A stretch of 64,000 nt of DNA. It comes from Boesenbergia rotunda (lineage: Eukaryota; Streptophyta; Magnoliopsida; Zingiberales; Zingiberaceae). Below the pieces are notes generated by a model. It did no database searches. It was given only the letters and a program-made list of their open reading frames with translations, and was not told where the DNA came from. Positions 22,137 through 34,400 of this stretch are shown piece by piece (positions within the stretch are counted from its first letter, which is position 1; the number at the start of each line of letters is the position of its first letter). Both the position numbers and the translations under genes were made by a program. The stretch spans positions 156,719-220,718 of the forward strand of contig JAGFNQ010005203.1 of the NCBI GenBank assembly GCA_024364735.1. The letters are read 5' to 3'.

Positions 22137-25100
22137 TGTAACGACCCGGAAAATTCTCTTAATATTTTCTTAAAATATTAAGCATGTCGAGATAATTTTC
22201 TGAGGAACCTAGAAATATTAATGCGAACTTTGGCCTAGAAAATCCATGTTTTCCCGTTTAAATTGGGAAAAAGGGCACTAATGGGCCTTATATGGGCTTT
22301 TTAGTACCATAATTATTGGTGGATTTTAGGTGAAAATTGTATAAATATAAAGGTATTTTAATAAGAAATATTAACATAATTATAGGGGAATTTTTGAGGA
22401 ATTCTCGAAAATCCTAGGAAAATAAAAATAAAAATAAGTGGAAAAAAATTGTGCATCTACCAAGGATTGAACCTTGGACCTCTTGTACAACCATGTATGC
22501 TTTAACCAACTCACCTAGCAAGGGAATGTTATGAGGGAATGAAGTGGAGATTGGTTAAGGCTTAGAAGAAGATGAAGGATCATGGAGAGACTCTTCATTT
22601 ACCTCCTTAATGGGCTATAAAGAGGGGGGTTTGGGAGTTACCTCTTCCTTCCATTACTTTGCATTTTCTTCCTCCTCCTCCCCTCATCCTAGCCGAACAC
22701 CAAAGGAAGGGTTCTCCCTTGGAAAAGCTCCACAAGAAGTCTCATCTCCAAGATCTAAGGGTTTTCCAAGGATACAAGGACAAGGAGGCTCAAGGATCCA
22801 AAGATTTTGCAATTCCCTTCTCTTTTAAGGTTTAAAAATCAAGATCAACCAAGGTAAGACTCCCTCACCTGTGGTGTAATAGTTCCTTATGTTTTTAGCA
22901 TGATATATTGGTTGGTTTTTGGGATTTGATGTTAAAAAAACAAGAGAAGCAAACTAAGAACCCTAGGACATCCTATGGGTTTCGGCCACTAGAAGTTTAG
23001 GGTCAAAGATGATGCTAAAAATCTTTATAATGTTGTTTAATGTTCTCTTATGATGTTTAGAGATTAAATATAATTTTTGGGAATTTTTGGGGTACCCTAG
23101 AATACCCTAGGGTTTCGGCCAACATCAAGAACCCATGTGTAGGGTGGGGTTTAAAACCTTAAGTATATGTTTTATGTTTTATCATGATATAAGGGAGATG
23201 GAGGGTGTTTATGTGAATGTTTCACATGGCCTAGAGACCCTATAGGTTTCGGCCAAGTACCCTAATAGGGTGGAAGGTAAGGACTTATTTCAAGTAAGGG
23301 CTCCAATGGCCCTATGGTAAGATATGGTTGGTGTTTAAGTAATTGATTTGGGGTTTTAATGGAATTTCTCCATGCCCCCATGGCCTTGAAGTTTCGGCCA
23401 AGAGCAAGGCTAGGGTTAAAGGATTAGGGTTGGTCTTAAGTATGAACTCAAATGTTTCCTATGGCCTAGTATGAATGTAGGAGATGTTGTTTGGGAAGTT
23501 AGGGAAAGTTTCATGGACCTAGGGTTTCCTTGGGGATTTCGGCCAAGGATCTAACCTAGGGCTAGGGTTGGGTTAAACCTACCAAGATGCTTGGGTATAG
23601 GTTATTAAGATGTATGATTAAGTAAGGTGGAAGAATTCTATGTTAACCAAACCCTTAGTTTATATGTCATGAATTGTATGTTAGGTCATAAATGTTTTAG
23701 ACATGTGTCATGATCTATGAATGATATGTATGTATGCCATGTTTTATGAATAGTATGTATGTATGCCATGTCTTATGAATGATATGTAGGTATGCCATGT
23801 TTATGAATAATTGTATGTATGCCATGCTCTATGAATGATGTGTACAAATGCCATGTTTAAGAATGAAAATGAAGAATGAAGTTAAAGTTCATGCCTTTAA
23901 GGCATAATGATGATGTTAAGTATGATGAATGAATGAATATGCTATGAATGATGATAAATGAAAAAGCATGCGAAAGCATTTTATTTTATTTTATGGGCTT
24001 GTACCGGTCCTAAGTAAGGTCCACGGTTCTGGACTACCGATGAAGCTGTCCACGGTTCGGGAGTACCGATGAAGCTATCCTTACGGTTCGGGACTACCGA
24101 TGAAGCTGTCCTTACCCTAGTAGGTCGAGATTAGCTACCTCGTATTTACTTAGGGATGCGTGCATATGATATATGAATGTGGTACAAGACAGGGCCCAAT
24201 GAATGTTATGATTATTTTAAAAGCATGTTTTTAAAGAATAAGCATCCTTATATATATATATATGCAATTGCCACATGCATCCATCCATGTTATGCATTAT
24301 ATTTATGATAAGAATATTATGCAAAGAAATTTTATGTTAAGTATGTTTATGCCATGATTTTATTTATGTTCATGCTAGTTAGGATGCCATGATTTAATTG
24401 TGTTTATGCTAAGTTAGAATGCCATGATTTATTTATGTTCATGCTAGTTTAGGATGCCATGATTTAATTATGTTTATGCTAAGTTTGAATGCCATGATTG
24501 TATTTATGTTCATGCTAGTTTAGGATGCCATGATTTAATTATGTTTATGCTAAGTTAGAATGCCATGAGTTATTTATGTTCATGCTAGTTTAGGATGCCA
24601 TGATTTAACTATGTGTATGCTAAGTTGGAATGCCATGATTTTATTTATGTTCATGTTAGTTTAGGATGCCATGATTTAATTATGTCTATGCTAAGTTAGA
24701 ATGCCATGATTTTATTTATGTTCATGCTAGTTTTTGAAGCCATGATTTAATTAGGTTTGTGCTAAGTTAGGACGTCATGATTTTATTTAGTGTTCATGCT
24801 AAGAATGTTTGTGAGGCTATGTTTACTATGTTATGTCTATGCCAAGTATTATGCCATGCTATGAATGGTTACGATGTTTATGTCTATCCCAAGTATTATG
24901 CCATGCCATGAAGGTTTTATGGTTATGTTTATGCCACGCTACGAATGTGATTAAGCTATGTCCATGACATGTCGAATGTATGCTAAGTGATGATAAGGCT
25001 TATGTTCTAAGTAAAGCACTAAGTATGTTAATGTTTCATGTGCTCATGATTAAGTGATGAATGGTTTTAGTGAGTAGGAAAGAGTCTTACTAAGCCTGTG

Positions 25101-25530
25101 TGCTTATAGTCTTATTTTCTTATACCGCAGATCACGCAAGGGGACAGTAAGGAAGCAGCAGGAGGGCAATGAAGCATGTGTGTGATAGTGACTTGGCCAA
25201 GAAACAATATGTTTGCTCGTTATGATAGACTTTACCTTTACTATTATGTGCTTGAATGTGACTCCATGACACTCCATGACATGATGCTAAGTATGACATG
25301 ATGCTAAGAATGACATGATGCTAAGTATGACACGATGCTAAGTAGGACATGATATGATGTTCAGTATAAAGTTAATATGTTAAGTTCCCATGTTATGCTG
25401 TTAGGAATGGTAGTAAGTGCATGTAGGTGTAAGTTAAAGGTTTCCGCTGCATTATGATGTCTACATGCCCTATGTATGATAACGTAACGCCGCTTTAGGA
25501 AAAAAAAGAAAAAAAAAAGCGGGCGTTACA
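22137..25530 (+). repeat. 3' LTR of Gypsy B (3,394 bp)
   Basis: Near-identical to the 5' LTR, with scattered substitutions and few small indels. The TATA box (22,615), splice-like pair, tandem arrays, antisense tRNA-like module (22,452-22,523) and terminal hairpin are all kept. It ends GGGCGTTACA, followed by GCCAG. Confidence 0.95.
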
Positions 25531-25535
25531 GCCAG

Positions 25536-25804
25536 TTTACTGCGACAACAATGGAGCTATTGCACAAGCAAAGGAACAAAGGTCTCATCAGCGATCCAAA
25601 CACGTGCTTCGCCGCTATCATCTGATCAGAGAGATTATAAGTAGGAATGATATACAAATTGAGAAAATTACCACTGAACGGAATTTAGCGGATCCTTTAA
25701 CTAAGGCCTTGCCTCAGAACAAGTTTGAGGGTCATGTTAGAGCCTGTGGTATTGGATACCGTAGCAATTGCATTAGGCCAAGTGGGAGTTTGTTAGTGAT
25801 ATGA
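25536..25804 (+). pseudogene. pol: Copia A RNase H C-terminus, severed by element B
   Basis: Encodes the end of Copia RNase H: YCDNNGAIAQA, then RSHQRSKHVLRRYHLIRE, then ERNLADPLTKALPQNKFEGH. The catalytic Asp of the YCDN block is kept. The reading continues exactly from codon 8500 once one copy of the 5-bp target duplication is set aside. The stop (25,802-25,804) falls 14 bp inside the 3' LTR. Confidence 0.9.
25776..25790 (+). promoter_or_regulatory. Polypurine tract of Copia A
   Basis: GGCCAAGTGGGAGTT directly precedes the LTR start TGTTAGTGAT, the position and composition expected for the plus-strand primer. It overlaps the end of the RNase H reading frame. Confidence 0.75.
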
Positions 25805-28038
25805 GAGAAGTGTCCTAAGGCAATCGCCTTATGATTGTAAACATTTATTTTAATAAATGATAATTCACTATTTGAGTATACATGTTAGTGTATTTGATTG
25901 GGATCTTAAACTCATCTACTGAATGTCCGTAATACAATTCACAGCATAAGAGAATTTGTGATGGGATCACAACTAGTGATTATCTCTACATGTGCAATTG
26001 TGAAGTATTGAAAATGCCCCTAGTCGATGAATTGATAAAAACAGACACTATCAATTCTGTTGAGACTAGCATGGGTTATTCTCTAATCAGCTGATTCTCA
26101 CTGGCTGGTGACATTGGGATGTCCGGAGATAAACATAGATGCTAGTTAAGGGAACTAGTTCATTGGAGTGACTAGCTGTAAAACTTCATATGGTAGTCTA
26201 CATATAGATATGTCAATGAAGTTCTTACTGCAACTTAAGTGCGATGTTCCTTTGACTTGCGGTGTTCAAGTCATCTTGGTCGTGGAGACTTATACTTTAA
26301 CATCTTAAGCAAGCATCTCCAAGGAGGTGTGGACCCAGGATGATTGGGTATAAGCCGAAGTGCCTGAAGATGTTTGAACAGCCTACAAAGGATTCACCAC
26401 TCCTTGCGAGGAGATGTATACCCAGGCCTATCGTCGGATTGTTACTCAAAGCCTCTGGCCAGAGCATGTCATGTTTAGAGAATGAGTTTCTTAAATACAT
26501 GAGAGTAATTAGAAATCCAAAGGACGAGAAAGACACTACTTGGGCTAGGTGTGACGTAGTCAGTCTAGTGGGGACTGACACAAACAGACCATGTCCTGAA
26601 CCAAGTGGGTATAAGATGGTGAAGGGAATGGGGCACGATTCATTAGAGCTGCTGAAGGGTTTCAAAATTACTTCTGAGGTCAACCGTTGATCTTTCGATT
26701 AATTGGGGGTCATGATGTACTACTAGGTGCCACTCATGATCGTTCTATAATTGATTGATTATAGACGGCCAACATAAATCGAAAGCCTATTTAGTCACAC
26801 GCACTACGAGTAATCCGAGGGATTTAAAACGAGTTGAAAATTGGATTTTCCAATCAAGAGAAGTAAGTCGAATCTGAATTAATCAGAGGCGCAATGGAAG
26901 CTTAAAATGACTAAGTCTATTGAAGGCTTATCGGGCGAATTAAATGAGTCTAATTCGCGAGGGATTGAGCTTAAAGTGGCCGACCAAAGAGGGTGCCCAC
27001 CCTCTTTGGTTTGGCCGACCATAATAAAAGAGAGAACCAATTTATTTGGTTTATTTTATAAAATAAATCAAGTGCGATTTGTTTTATAAATTATGGATAA
27101 ATAAATTTGTATAAAGAAAGTTATATAAATAAATTTATAGAAATTTATTCTTTTTATGGAAATTAAAATGATCCATGGAATGGTTTATTTTAATTTTATA
27201 AAATCAATTATGAATTGATTTTTCCATAATAAAAAGAATTTATAAATTTCTTGTAAAATTTATTCCATAAGAAAAGGAGAAATATATTTGTTTTATTATA
27301 AAGTTAGTTATAATAAAACTTGGCTTAAACGGAATAATTCATAAGAAAATTTATAGGATAAATTTCTTATGAAAAATTCCATTAAAGGGGAGACTTGGCA
27401 AGGGAGAGAACACTATATAAAGGAACCAAGGCTAGGCTTGAATTCCTCAATAGAGTAATCAAGAGATTAACTCTCTCCCTCTCTCTCTCTAACTCTCTCT
27501 CTCTCTCTCTAGGGCCGGCACCCTTTCTCTCTCTAGGACCGGCTCTCTCTCATCCCCTAGGGCCGGCGCAAGCACCTAGGGTGCCCGTGAGTTTCCTCCA
27601 CCAAGTTCGTGCCGAAGAAGAAGAAGAAGCGGATCGCGACTCCTTCCTTCCGTTTCTTGGTGGTTAGTTTCCTTTCTTCTCTCTTGATCTTCTAGTTGTG
27701 CCTTTAGAGAATCTAGTAGTTCTCGTCGGCACGAAACTCGTGACTTTGCAAAGTCATCCCGAAGAAAACTTGGCGTGGACGCGAATAGAGGCGAAGCTTC
27801 CAAGGGACGCTACGGTTGGATCTCGTCCCTTACTTCGAGTTATGCGAGGTACTAAGTAAATTAGTTTACTTTTCCGCAAAGTTTTAATTTATGATCATGT
27901 CCACACATCATAAGGTTGCATGCTAGATACGTGGTTAAAATAATTTGAGAAATTATTTTATGCTAATTCTTCCGCTGCACGTAAAAATTTAAAATTTTAC
28001 GAACCCGTATCCTTGTCAACATGCACCCGGTCCCAACA
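25791..28038 (+). repeat. 3' LTR of Copia A (2,248 bp)
   Basis: Runs from TGTTAGTG to CCCAACA. It contains a TATA box (TATATAAAGG, 27,413-27,422) and just downstream a CT-rich tract (about 27,472-27,545) with CTAGGGCCGG-type repeats, a typical 5' leader. The end matches the 5' LTR remnant. The last base is followed directly by element D sequence (TACATGTGG). Frames seen on both strands near 26,300-26,690 are not believed. Confidence 0.92.
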
Positions 28039-29059
28039 TACATGTGGTCAACAAGCTTCGTAGAACTAGTCAAGTTTAGGGGGAGGTTAATCTGAAAGAA
28101 TTATTAAACAATTCAAAATAATATATTCTCGTGCACTTCATTTTCAAAAACTTGTTGAAAACATAAATAGTCTGTCTTTCAAAATACTACTACTTGATTT
28201 TTCAAAATTTGTGTGGCTTATAAAATTATTTTGAAATACTTGTTGAAATTATCTTTACTTGAGTTAGAGAAATTCCAAGGCACTTAGGAAAATATCCTTG
28301 TAGTCAATAAGATTTCCTAGGATTGTGTCAGACTGGAAAAGAAACCAAGTCAAGTAAAGTATTATGTTTAAAAAAAATAATATTTTTTCTAAGTACTAAT
28401 ACTTTACAAAAAGTTCTAATATTTTTCTAAGTACTTATACGTTTAAAAAATTCTAATAGTTTTCTAAGTACATATACTCTTCAAATTTTTTCAAAAAGTA
28501 CTTAATTTTTCAAAGATCATAATATGTTTCAAAAGTACTTGCATTTTTCGAAAGCTTAAATATTTTTCAAAAGTACTTGCAAAATATTCAAAATATTTTT
28601 CGAAATGTTCAAATATTTTTTATAAGTGCAAATTAGTTTGGAAAATATTTCTCTAATCAAAAGTTTTTCTTTGTCAATGGTTTTCTAAGTGCAAAAATTT
28701 TCGAAGTTCAAAAGGTGTTCCTGCAAATACATGATATTTTGTCAATACGTTTCCAAGTATTTTCACAGAGAACCAAATGTTTCCATTGTTGGTGCAAGTA
28801 TTTTTTGGTTTTTTTTGATGTATGACAAAGGGGGAGAGATGTGCCTTAAGTTAGAAACATAAATTTTTTTCTCTCTTACCAAGGATCATAAAATCAAAAT
28901 ATTTTTCAAAAAGGGGGGAGAGTGAAAGTTAAAAATTTTTCCCCTATTTTTCCCTAGAGGATCAAAAATGTATTTTCAAAACTTAGATTATTTTTTCAAG
29001 GTTTAGCCCTTTCAACCAATCTAACTTAAGATATTGTTAAACATCAAAAAGGGGGAGAT
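28039..29059 (+). other. 3' untranslated region of Sirevirus-like element D
   Basis: AT-rich DNA without genes, homologous in reverse complement to 58,103-59,110 of element J (shared TGTGGTCAACAAGCTT and ATTGTGTCAGACTGG strings). It carries several polypurine tracts: about 28,078 (TTTAGGGGGAGG), 28,829 (AAAGGGGGAGAG), 28,910 and 29,047-29,059, the last abutting the LTR. The left end is the junction with Copia A, so D's upstream part lies left of the window. Confidence 0.8.
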
Positions 29060-30475
29060 TGTTGGTGCAAGTTGCATTAGTGATGTTCTTCTTTAAGTGT
29101 TTTAATGTTTGATAATATACTTAAGTCAGTGATACATTGAACAGGGAAGGGTGAGTGAAGAAAACTGGACCAAGGTGAACCAAAGTCCTAGTTAACCTAG
29201 GCACAAAGTCCTGGTTCGAAGAATTGGGCACGAAGTCCTGGTTCGAAGAATTGGGCACTAAGTCCCGGCTGAGGGTTGGGCACCAAAGACCTGGTTCGAG
29301 GAATTAGGCACGAAGACCTGGCCGAGGGTTGGGCACCGAAGTCCTGGACTTAGGGTTTGGGCACAAAGTCTTGGTCCGAGGGATTGAGCAACTTAGCTGA
29401 GCGATGATTAAGGACTGAAGTAGAGACGGGTCGAGGGATCGGATGTCTTGAGATCCGAGAGTATCAGAGGCTAAGCAAAAGTCCACCCGAAGGACTGGGT
29501 GGCAACCGTCTCCTGGAAGGAGTAGGTGAAAGGCGCGTTCTCGGGGGTGGGAACTTGCGACGGTTTGACCTAGCATTTCGGGGAGACCCAAAGTCAGAAC
29601 CAAGACAGCTACGGCTGTAACTAATGTTTGGTATGTTTTGGAACTAACCCAAGTTGCAGGATCGAAGGACTGGTTGTCTGCAAGTGAGGTGTCTCACTGG
29701 GCCTAGGCGGCCGGATGGACTCGGGCGCCTGAATGGGCTCAGGCGCCCGTATGGATATGGGCGCACAAGGGTGAAGGTAAAATCCAAAACACAACCACGA
29801 AGCCTCTAGAAGTACTCAAGTCAGGCGCCCGTGAGGTCATGGGCGCCCCCATCAGCTCAGGCGCCCAAGTGGAGGTGGATAAGTGCTGACCGAGCCCGCG
29901 GATAAGGATTCGCATAGGGAAGGCCACGTGTTAGGCACCCTCATCAACACAGGCGCCCGTATGAAGCCTATAAAAGGGGCTTCGACCCCTCTGCTTCAAA
30001 CACAACCTCCCATATTCATTCTGAGCATTCTGAATGGAAGAAACGCATTAAGGACGAGGCTCTGCGACCAAGGAAGCTCCGGGAGGAAGTGCGCGGCACT
30101 TCGGAGTTCCAGATCGGCCGAGTCTTTGACTCTCTTTGGTTTGAATTTATATTCTGCAAGTAATTTATCTATCTTTGTGATTGCAATTATTGTACTGTAA
30201 GACGGATTTTCTCCACCTCCGGAAATTCCGGAAAGGAGACCAATAGTGGACTCACGCCGAGTACATAGGCCTTGGACGTACTGACCCTGGGGGGTCAGGA
30301 ACCAAGTAAATAAATCCCGCGTGTCTGCTGTGTTGTGTTTTGTTTTTTTTCGTTCTGTTTATTTTTCATTGCACTAACGCTCTGAGTCTAGAACGAAGAT
30401 TCGTAAAGCTTACGATTTACTGCAAAAATTCTGAGTCGTTATTCACCCCCCTCTATCGACGACACCAGTCCAACA
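29060..30475 (+). repeat. 3' LTR of Sirevirus-like element D (1,416 bp)
   Basis: TGTTGGTGCAAG to GTCCAACA. U3 holds repeats of a CCTGGTTCGAAGAATTGGGC-like unit (about 29,180-29,400), then GGCGCC-type palindromes with 18-bp phasing (29,706, 29,724, 29,742, 29,760; 29,824, 29,842, 29,860; 29,934, 29,952), then a TATA box (TATAAAAG, 29,969-29,976). The U5 end has ATTCACCCCCCTCT, shared with the other Sirevirus-like LTRs. Confidence 0.9.
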
Positions 30476-31223
30476 TTAAACACTCTCGATCATTAGAATT
30501 ATCATTATCAAAAGTCCAATTGACTGGAATAAGCGATCCAGTCGACTAGTGGCATAGAGAAAATCAAAACTTCAAAGTTTTGGGATATATAGTTGGATCA
30601 ATCGATTGATAATTGAGTTAACTTAACCGTCAACTCTTGCCTAAGGAGCCAATGTTCAAAATGTTCTATTCAAGAGAATAGTCAATTGGGCAGTCAACTG
30701 ATAAATACATTGATGTCATAGTTCGAGTTGACTAATAGTAAGAATGGAAAATAGAAAAGTGTCATTGTTACTTGACAACAATTAAATTCTTAATGATTAC
30801 TATACATTAGTCAACTAATGGGCTTAGGCTAGTAGATTGATTGATGACTAATCGAATTACAACGAGGAGGTTTTGAAGTCTATAAAAGAATGATGGCATT
30901 AAGGTTGGCAAAATAATATTGGTAAATTTATCAGAAGCCTCTTGTATTCCTCTATGCTAGTGTAATATTCATTGTAATCTTTGTTCTTATAAGAGGTATA
31001 TTTACTTCTAATAGTTTATCAAGAAAGAAAAAGTTAACGGCTTTATGGAAGTGATCAACTGATAGATCATAGGCTATGAAGTGGGAGTTTTTTTTTGGGG
31101 GGCATGTTAATTGTTGCAACCTTCTTAGATTGATTGTAAGCATAGTTGTATAATCACATTTGTAAGTATAGACACCATTCACCCCCTTTACCATATGACC
31201 ATCCCAATCTGATGATCCCAACA
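30476..31223 (+). repeat. Decayed Sirevirus-like LTR, 3' portion
   Basis: No gene. The order matches the C/H LTRs: degraded CAGTCGACTG-like palindromes (30,517, 30,539, 30,680, 30,691), a TATA box (TATAAAAG, 30,881-30,888), a pyrimidine-rich stretch, ATTCACCCCC (31,173) and an end CCCAACA. A decayed primer site (AGTAGATCAGAG) follows at 31,224. It is much older than the other elements. D seems inserted into it. Confidence 0.5.
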
Positions 31224-31494
31224 AGTAGATCAGAGTTTTGTGGGTCTTTTTTAGACTAATCGCTAAGAGGGCAAATGAAAGAGATAAATAAGGTGGTTTT
31301 TGAGATAACGAGAGTTTTGGATACGGAAGAGAAGAACAAAGATATAGTTCAAGACAAATTTCAATATCGCCATGGTAATGAAATATGAATGGGGTATTTT
31401 TAAGGACAAGAAGAGCATAACTCTTCAAAATAAGAAGTGGGCAAAGCTTTAAATCGATATTTGTAGAGGTAATAATAACGGTATAGAGTATCAT
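31224..31494 (+). other. Decayed leader or gag start downstream of the old LTR
   Basis: After the primer-site-like string there is about 260 bp with no open frame on the plus strand. A frame on the opposite strand spanning 30,952-31,494 looks accidental. It ends where element F begins; the last five bases, ATCAT, are F's presumed target site. Confidence 0.35.
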
Positions 31495-34400
31495 TGTAAC
31501 ACCCGCTTTTTTTTTCTCCTAAAGCGGCGTTACGTTAACATACTTAGGGCATGTAGACATCATAATGCAGCGGAAACCCTTGACTTACTCCTACATGCAC
31601 TTACTACCATTTCTAACACCATAACATGGGAACTTAGCATAGTAACTTTATACTTAGCATCATATCATACTTAACATCATGTCATTCGTAGCATCATGTC
31701 ATACTTAGTATCATGTCATAGAGTCATACTCAAACACATAACAGTGAAGATAAAGTTCTATCATGAGACGAGCAACCATATTGCTCCTTGGCCAAGTCAC
31801 TATCACACACATTCTTTGATGCCCTCCTGCTGCTTCCTTACTGTCCCCTTGCGTGATCTGCGGTATAAGGAAATAAGACTATAAGCACACAGGCTTAGTA
31901 AGACTCTTTCTTACTCACTAAAACCATTCATCATTCATTCATGAGCACATAAGCCATTACATACTTAGTGCTTTACATACTTAGTGCTTTATTTAGAACA
32001 TAAGCCTTTTCATCACTTAGCATATATTCGTCATGGCATAAACATAACATAATCATCTTCATAGCATAGCATCAACATAACCATAAACCTTCCTGGCATG
32101 GCACAATACTTGGCGTAGACATAAACATCGTAACATTCATAGCATGGCATAGTGCTTGGCATAGACATAGACATAACAAACATAACTTCATAAACATTCT
32201 TAGCACGAACCTAAATAAAATCATGGCGTCCTATCTCAGTATAACATAGTTAAAACATGGCATCATAAATTGGTATGGACATCATTAAAATCATGGCATT
32301 CTAACTTAGCATAAACATAATTAAATCATGGCATTCTAAACTAGCATGAACATAAATCCAATCATGGCATTCTATCTTAGCATAAACATAATTAAATCAT
32401 GGCATCCTAACCTAGCATGAACATAAATCAAATCATGGCATTCTAACTTAGCATAAACATAATTAAATCATGACATCCTAAACTAACATGAACATAAATA
32501 AAATCATGGCATTTTAAACTAGCATGAACATAAATAAATCATGGCATCCTAAACTAACATGAACATAGATAAATCATGGCATTCTAAATTAGCATAAACA
32601 CAATCAAATCATGGCATCATATAGTAACATGAGCATAAACAAAATCATTTGCATAAACATATCTTGCATAAACTTACTTTGCATAAACTTACTTTGCATA
32701 ATATTCTTATCATAATTATAATGCATAACATGGATGGATGCATGAGGCAATTGCATATATATAAGGATGCTTAACCTTTTAAAACATACTTTTAATGCTT
32801 AAACATATTCATCATATCATTGGGCCCTGGCTTGTACCACATACATACATCATAAGCGCGCATCCCTAAGTAAATACGAGGTAGCTAGCCTCGACCTACT
32901 AGGGTAAGGACAGCATAGTCGGTAGTCCCCGAACCGAGGTGTTCTTAAGGTGCCCATCCCTGTTGCACAGCTACGGTAGTGCCAGAACCGTGGACAGCAT
33001 AGTCGGTAGTCCAGAACCGGGGTGTTCTTAAGGTGCCCATCCCTTGGACCCATACTTCGGTCCGGTACAAGCCCATCCATAAAGTAAAATACTTTACATG
33101 CTTCATCATTCATAAGACATTCATGGCATCTTTAACATAACATAACTTGTTACGGCTCGGCCCGTCTACCGGCCCATTTACCGGTCCTCACGACCGTCGT
33201 ACCGTCAACCATCGACCGTGCCGTTTAGCATATTTATGCCTTAAAGACATAAGCATCATCTTTCATTCATAACATGGCATAGGTACACATTATTCATAAG
33301 CATGACATACCTACATATCATTCATAAGACATGGCATTCATGCATATCATTCATAAGACATGGCATTCATACATATCATTCATAAATCATGGCATTCATA
33401 CATATCATTCATAAATCATGGCACATGTCTTAAACATTCATGACCTAATCATATAAATCTTGACATATAACTAATGGTTTGGTTAACATGAAACTCTTCC
33501 ATTTTACTTAAGGACCCTTTGATCCCATACTTAAGGCCAACCCTAATCCTTTAGCCCTAATCCTCCTCTTGGCCGAAACTTCAAGGCCATGGGGGTATGG
33601 AAAAAATTCCATTAAACCCCAAAACAATTTCTTAAACACCAATCATACTTTACCATAGGGCCATTGGGACCCTTACTTGGAATAAGTCCTAACTTTTCCC
33701 CCCTTTAGGGTACTTGGCCGAAACCCATGGGGTCTCTAGACCATGTGGAACATTCACATAAACACCCTCAATCTCCTTAATATCATGATAAAACATAAAA
33801 CATACACTTGAGGTTTTAAACCCAACCCTACACAAGGGTTCTTGTTGTTGGCCGAAACCCTAGGGTATCCTAGGGTACTCCAAAAATTCCCAAAAATTAT
33901 ACTTAATCTCTAAACATCATCAGGGAACATTAAATATCATTATAAAGATTTTTAGCATCATTATGGACCCTAAAACCTTGTGGCCGAGACCCATAGTGTC
34001 TCTAGGGTATTGATGTTGTTTCTTTCATGTTGGCCGAAACCCTAGGGTGTCCTAGGGTACTCCAACAATTCTCAAAAATTGTACTTAATCCCTAGACATC
34101 ATAAGAGTTCATTAAACATCATTATCAAGATTTTTAGCACCATTAAGAACCCTAAAACCTAGTGGCCGAAACCCATAGGGTCTCTAGGGTACTTGGTTTT
34201 GTCTCTTTCAACATAAGGGTAATTAGGGTACCCCAAAAATTCCCAAAAATTCTATTTAACCTCTAAACATCATAAGGGAATATTAAACAACATTATAAAG
34301 ATTTTTGGCATAATTATAGACCCCTAAAACATAGTGGCCGAAACCCTTGACTTTGGGTTCTTGGGTTTTTTCTTCTTTTCAACATCAAATCCAAAAACTC

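Larger units (their letters stand above)
8501..25530 (+). mobile_element. Ty3/Gypsy Tekay-type element B, internally deleted, carrying Copia C
   Basis: Two near-identical LTRs (8501-11895 and 22137-25530) flank an internal region that without element C is only about 2.8 kb: leader, decayed gag start, AT-rich module, integrase and chromodomain. Gag, protease, RT and RNase H are absent, so the element depended on others to move. The target duplication is GCCGG (8496-8500) versus GCCAG (25,531-25,535), one change in a CpG. LTR similarity implies recent insertion. Confidence 0.93.
2769..28038 (+). mobile_element. Ty1/Copia retrotransposon A (Tork/Angela/TAR-like), split by Gypsy B
   Basis: Order: truncated 5' LTR, Met primer site, 1.7-kb leader, gag, protease, integrase, RT, RNase H (interrupted at 8,500/25,531 by element B), polypurine tract, 3' LTR. 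Integrase before RT defines Copia. The RT motif YVDDILLIGND and the wording around it recall the Angela/TAR/Tork group; the clade is a recollection, not a tree. The 3' LTR ends at 28,038 and element D resumes at once, so A inserted into D. The coding region carries one frameshift (gag) and two early stops besides the B insertion, so A is dead but not old. Confidence 0.9.

Noticed and set aside
26297..26690. Overlapping frames of about 116-128 codons on both strands in A's 3' LTR
   Set aside because: Complementary frames over the same U3 DNA, with no family resemblance; not coding.
30340..30549. Small frames around D LTR/host junction and in 29,304-30,200
   Set aside because: They lie in LTR U3/R/U5 DNA with palindromic GC content and show no domain.
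30952..31494. A 180-codon frame on the minus strand
   Set aside because: It spans the decayed LTR end and primer-site-like string, has no domain, and is rich in Leu/Ser/Thr as expected of AT-rich noise.
33840..34360. Telomere-like AACCCTA strings (also 9,450-9,950)
   Set aside because: Only single degenerate CCCTAGGG/ACCCTAAAAC words within LTR repeats, never a tandem TTTAGGG array.
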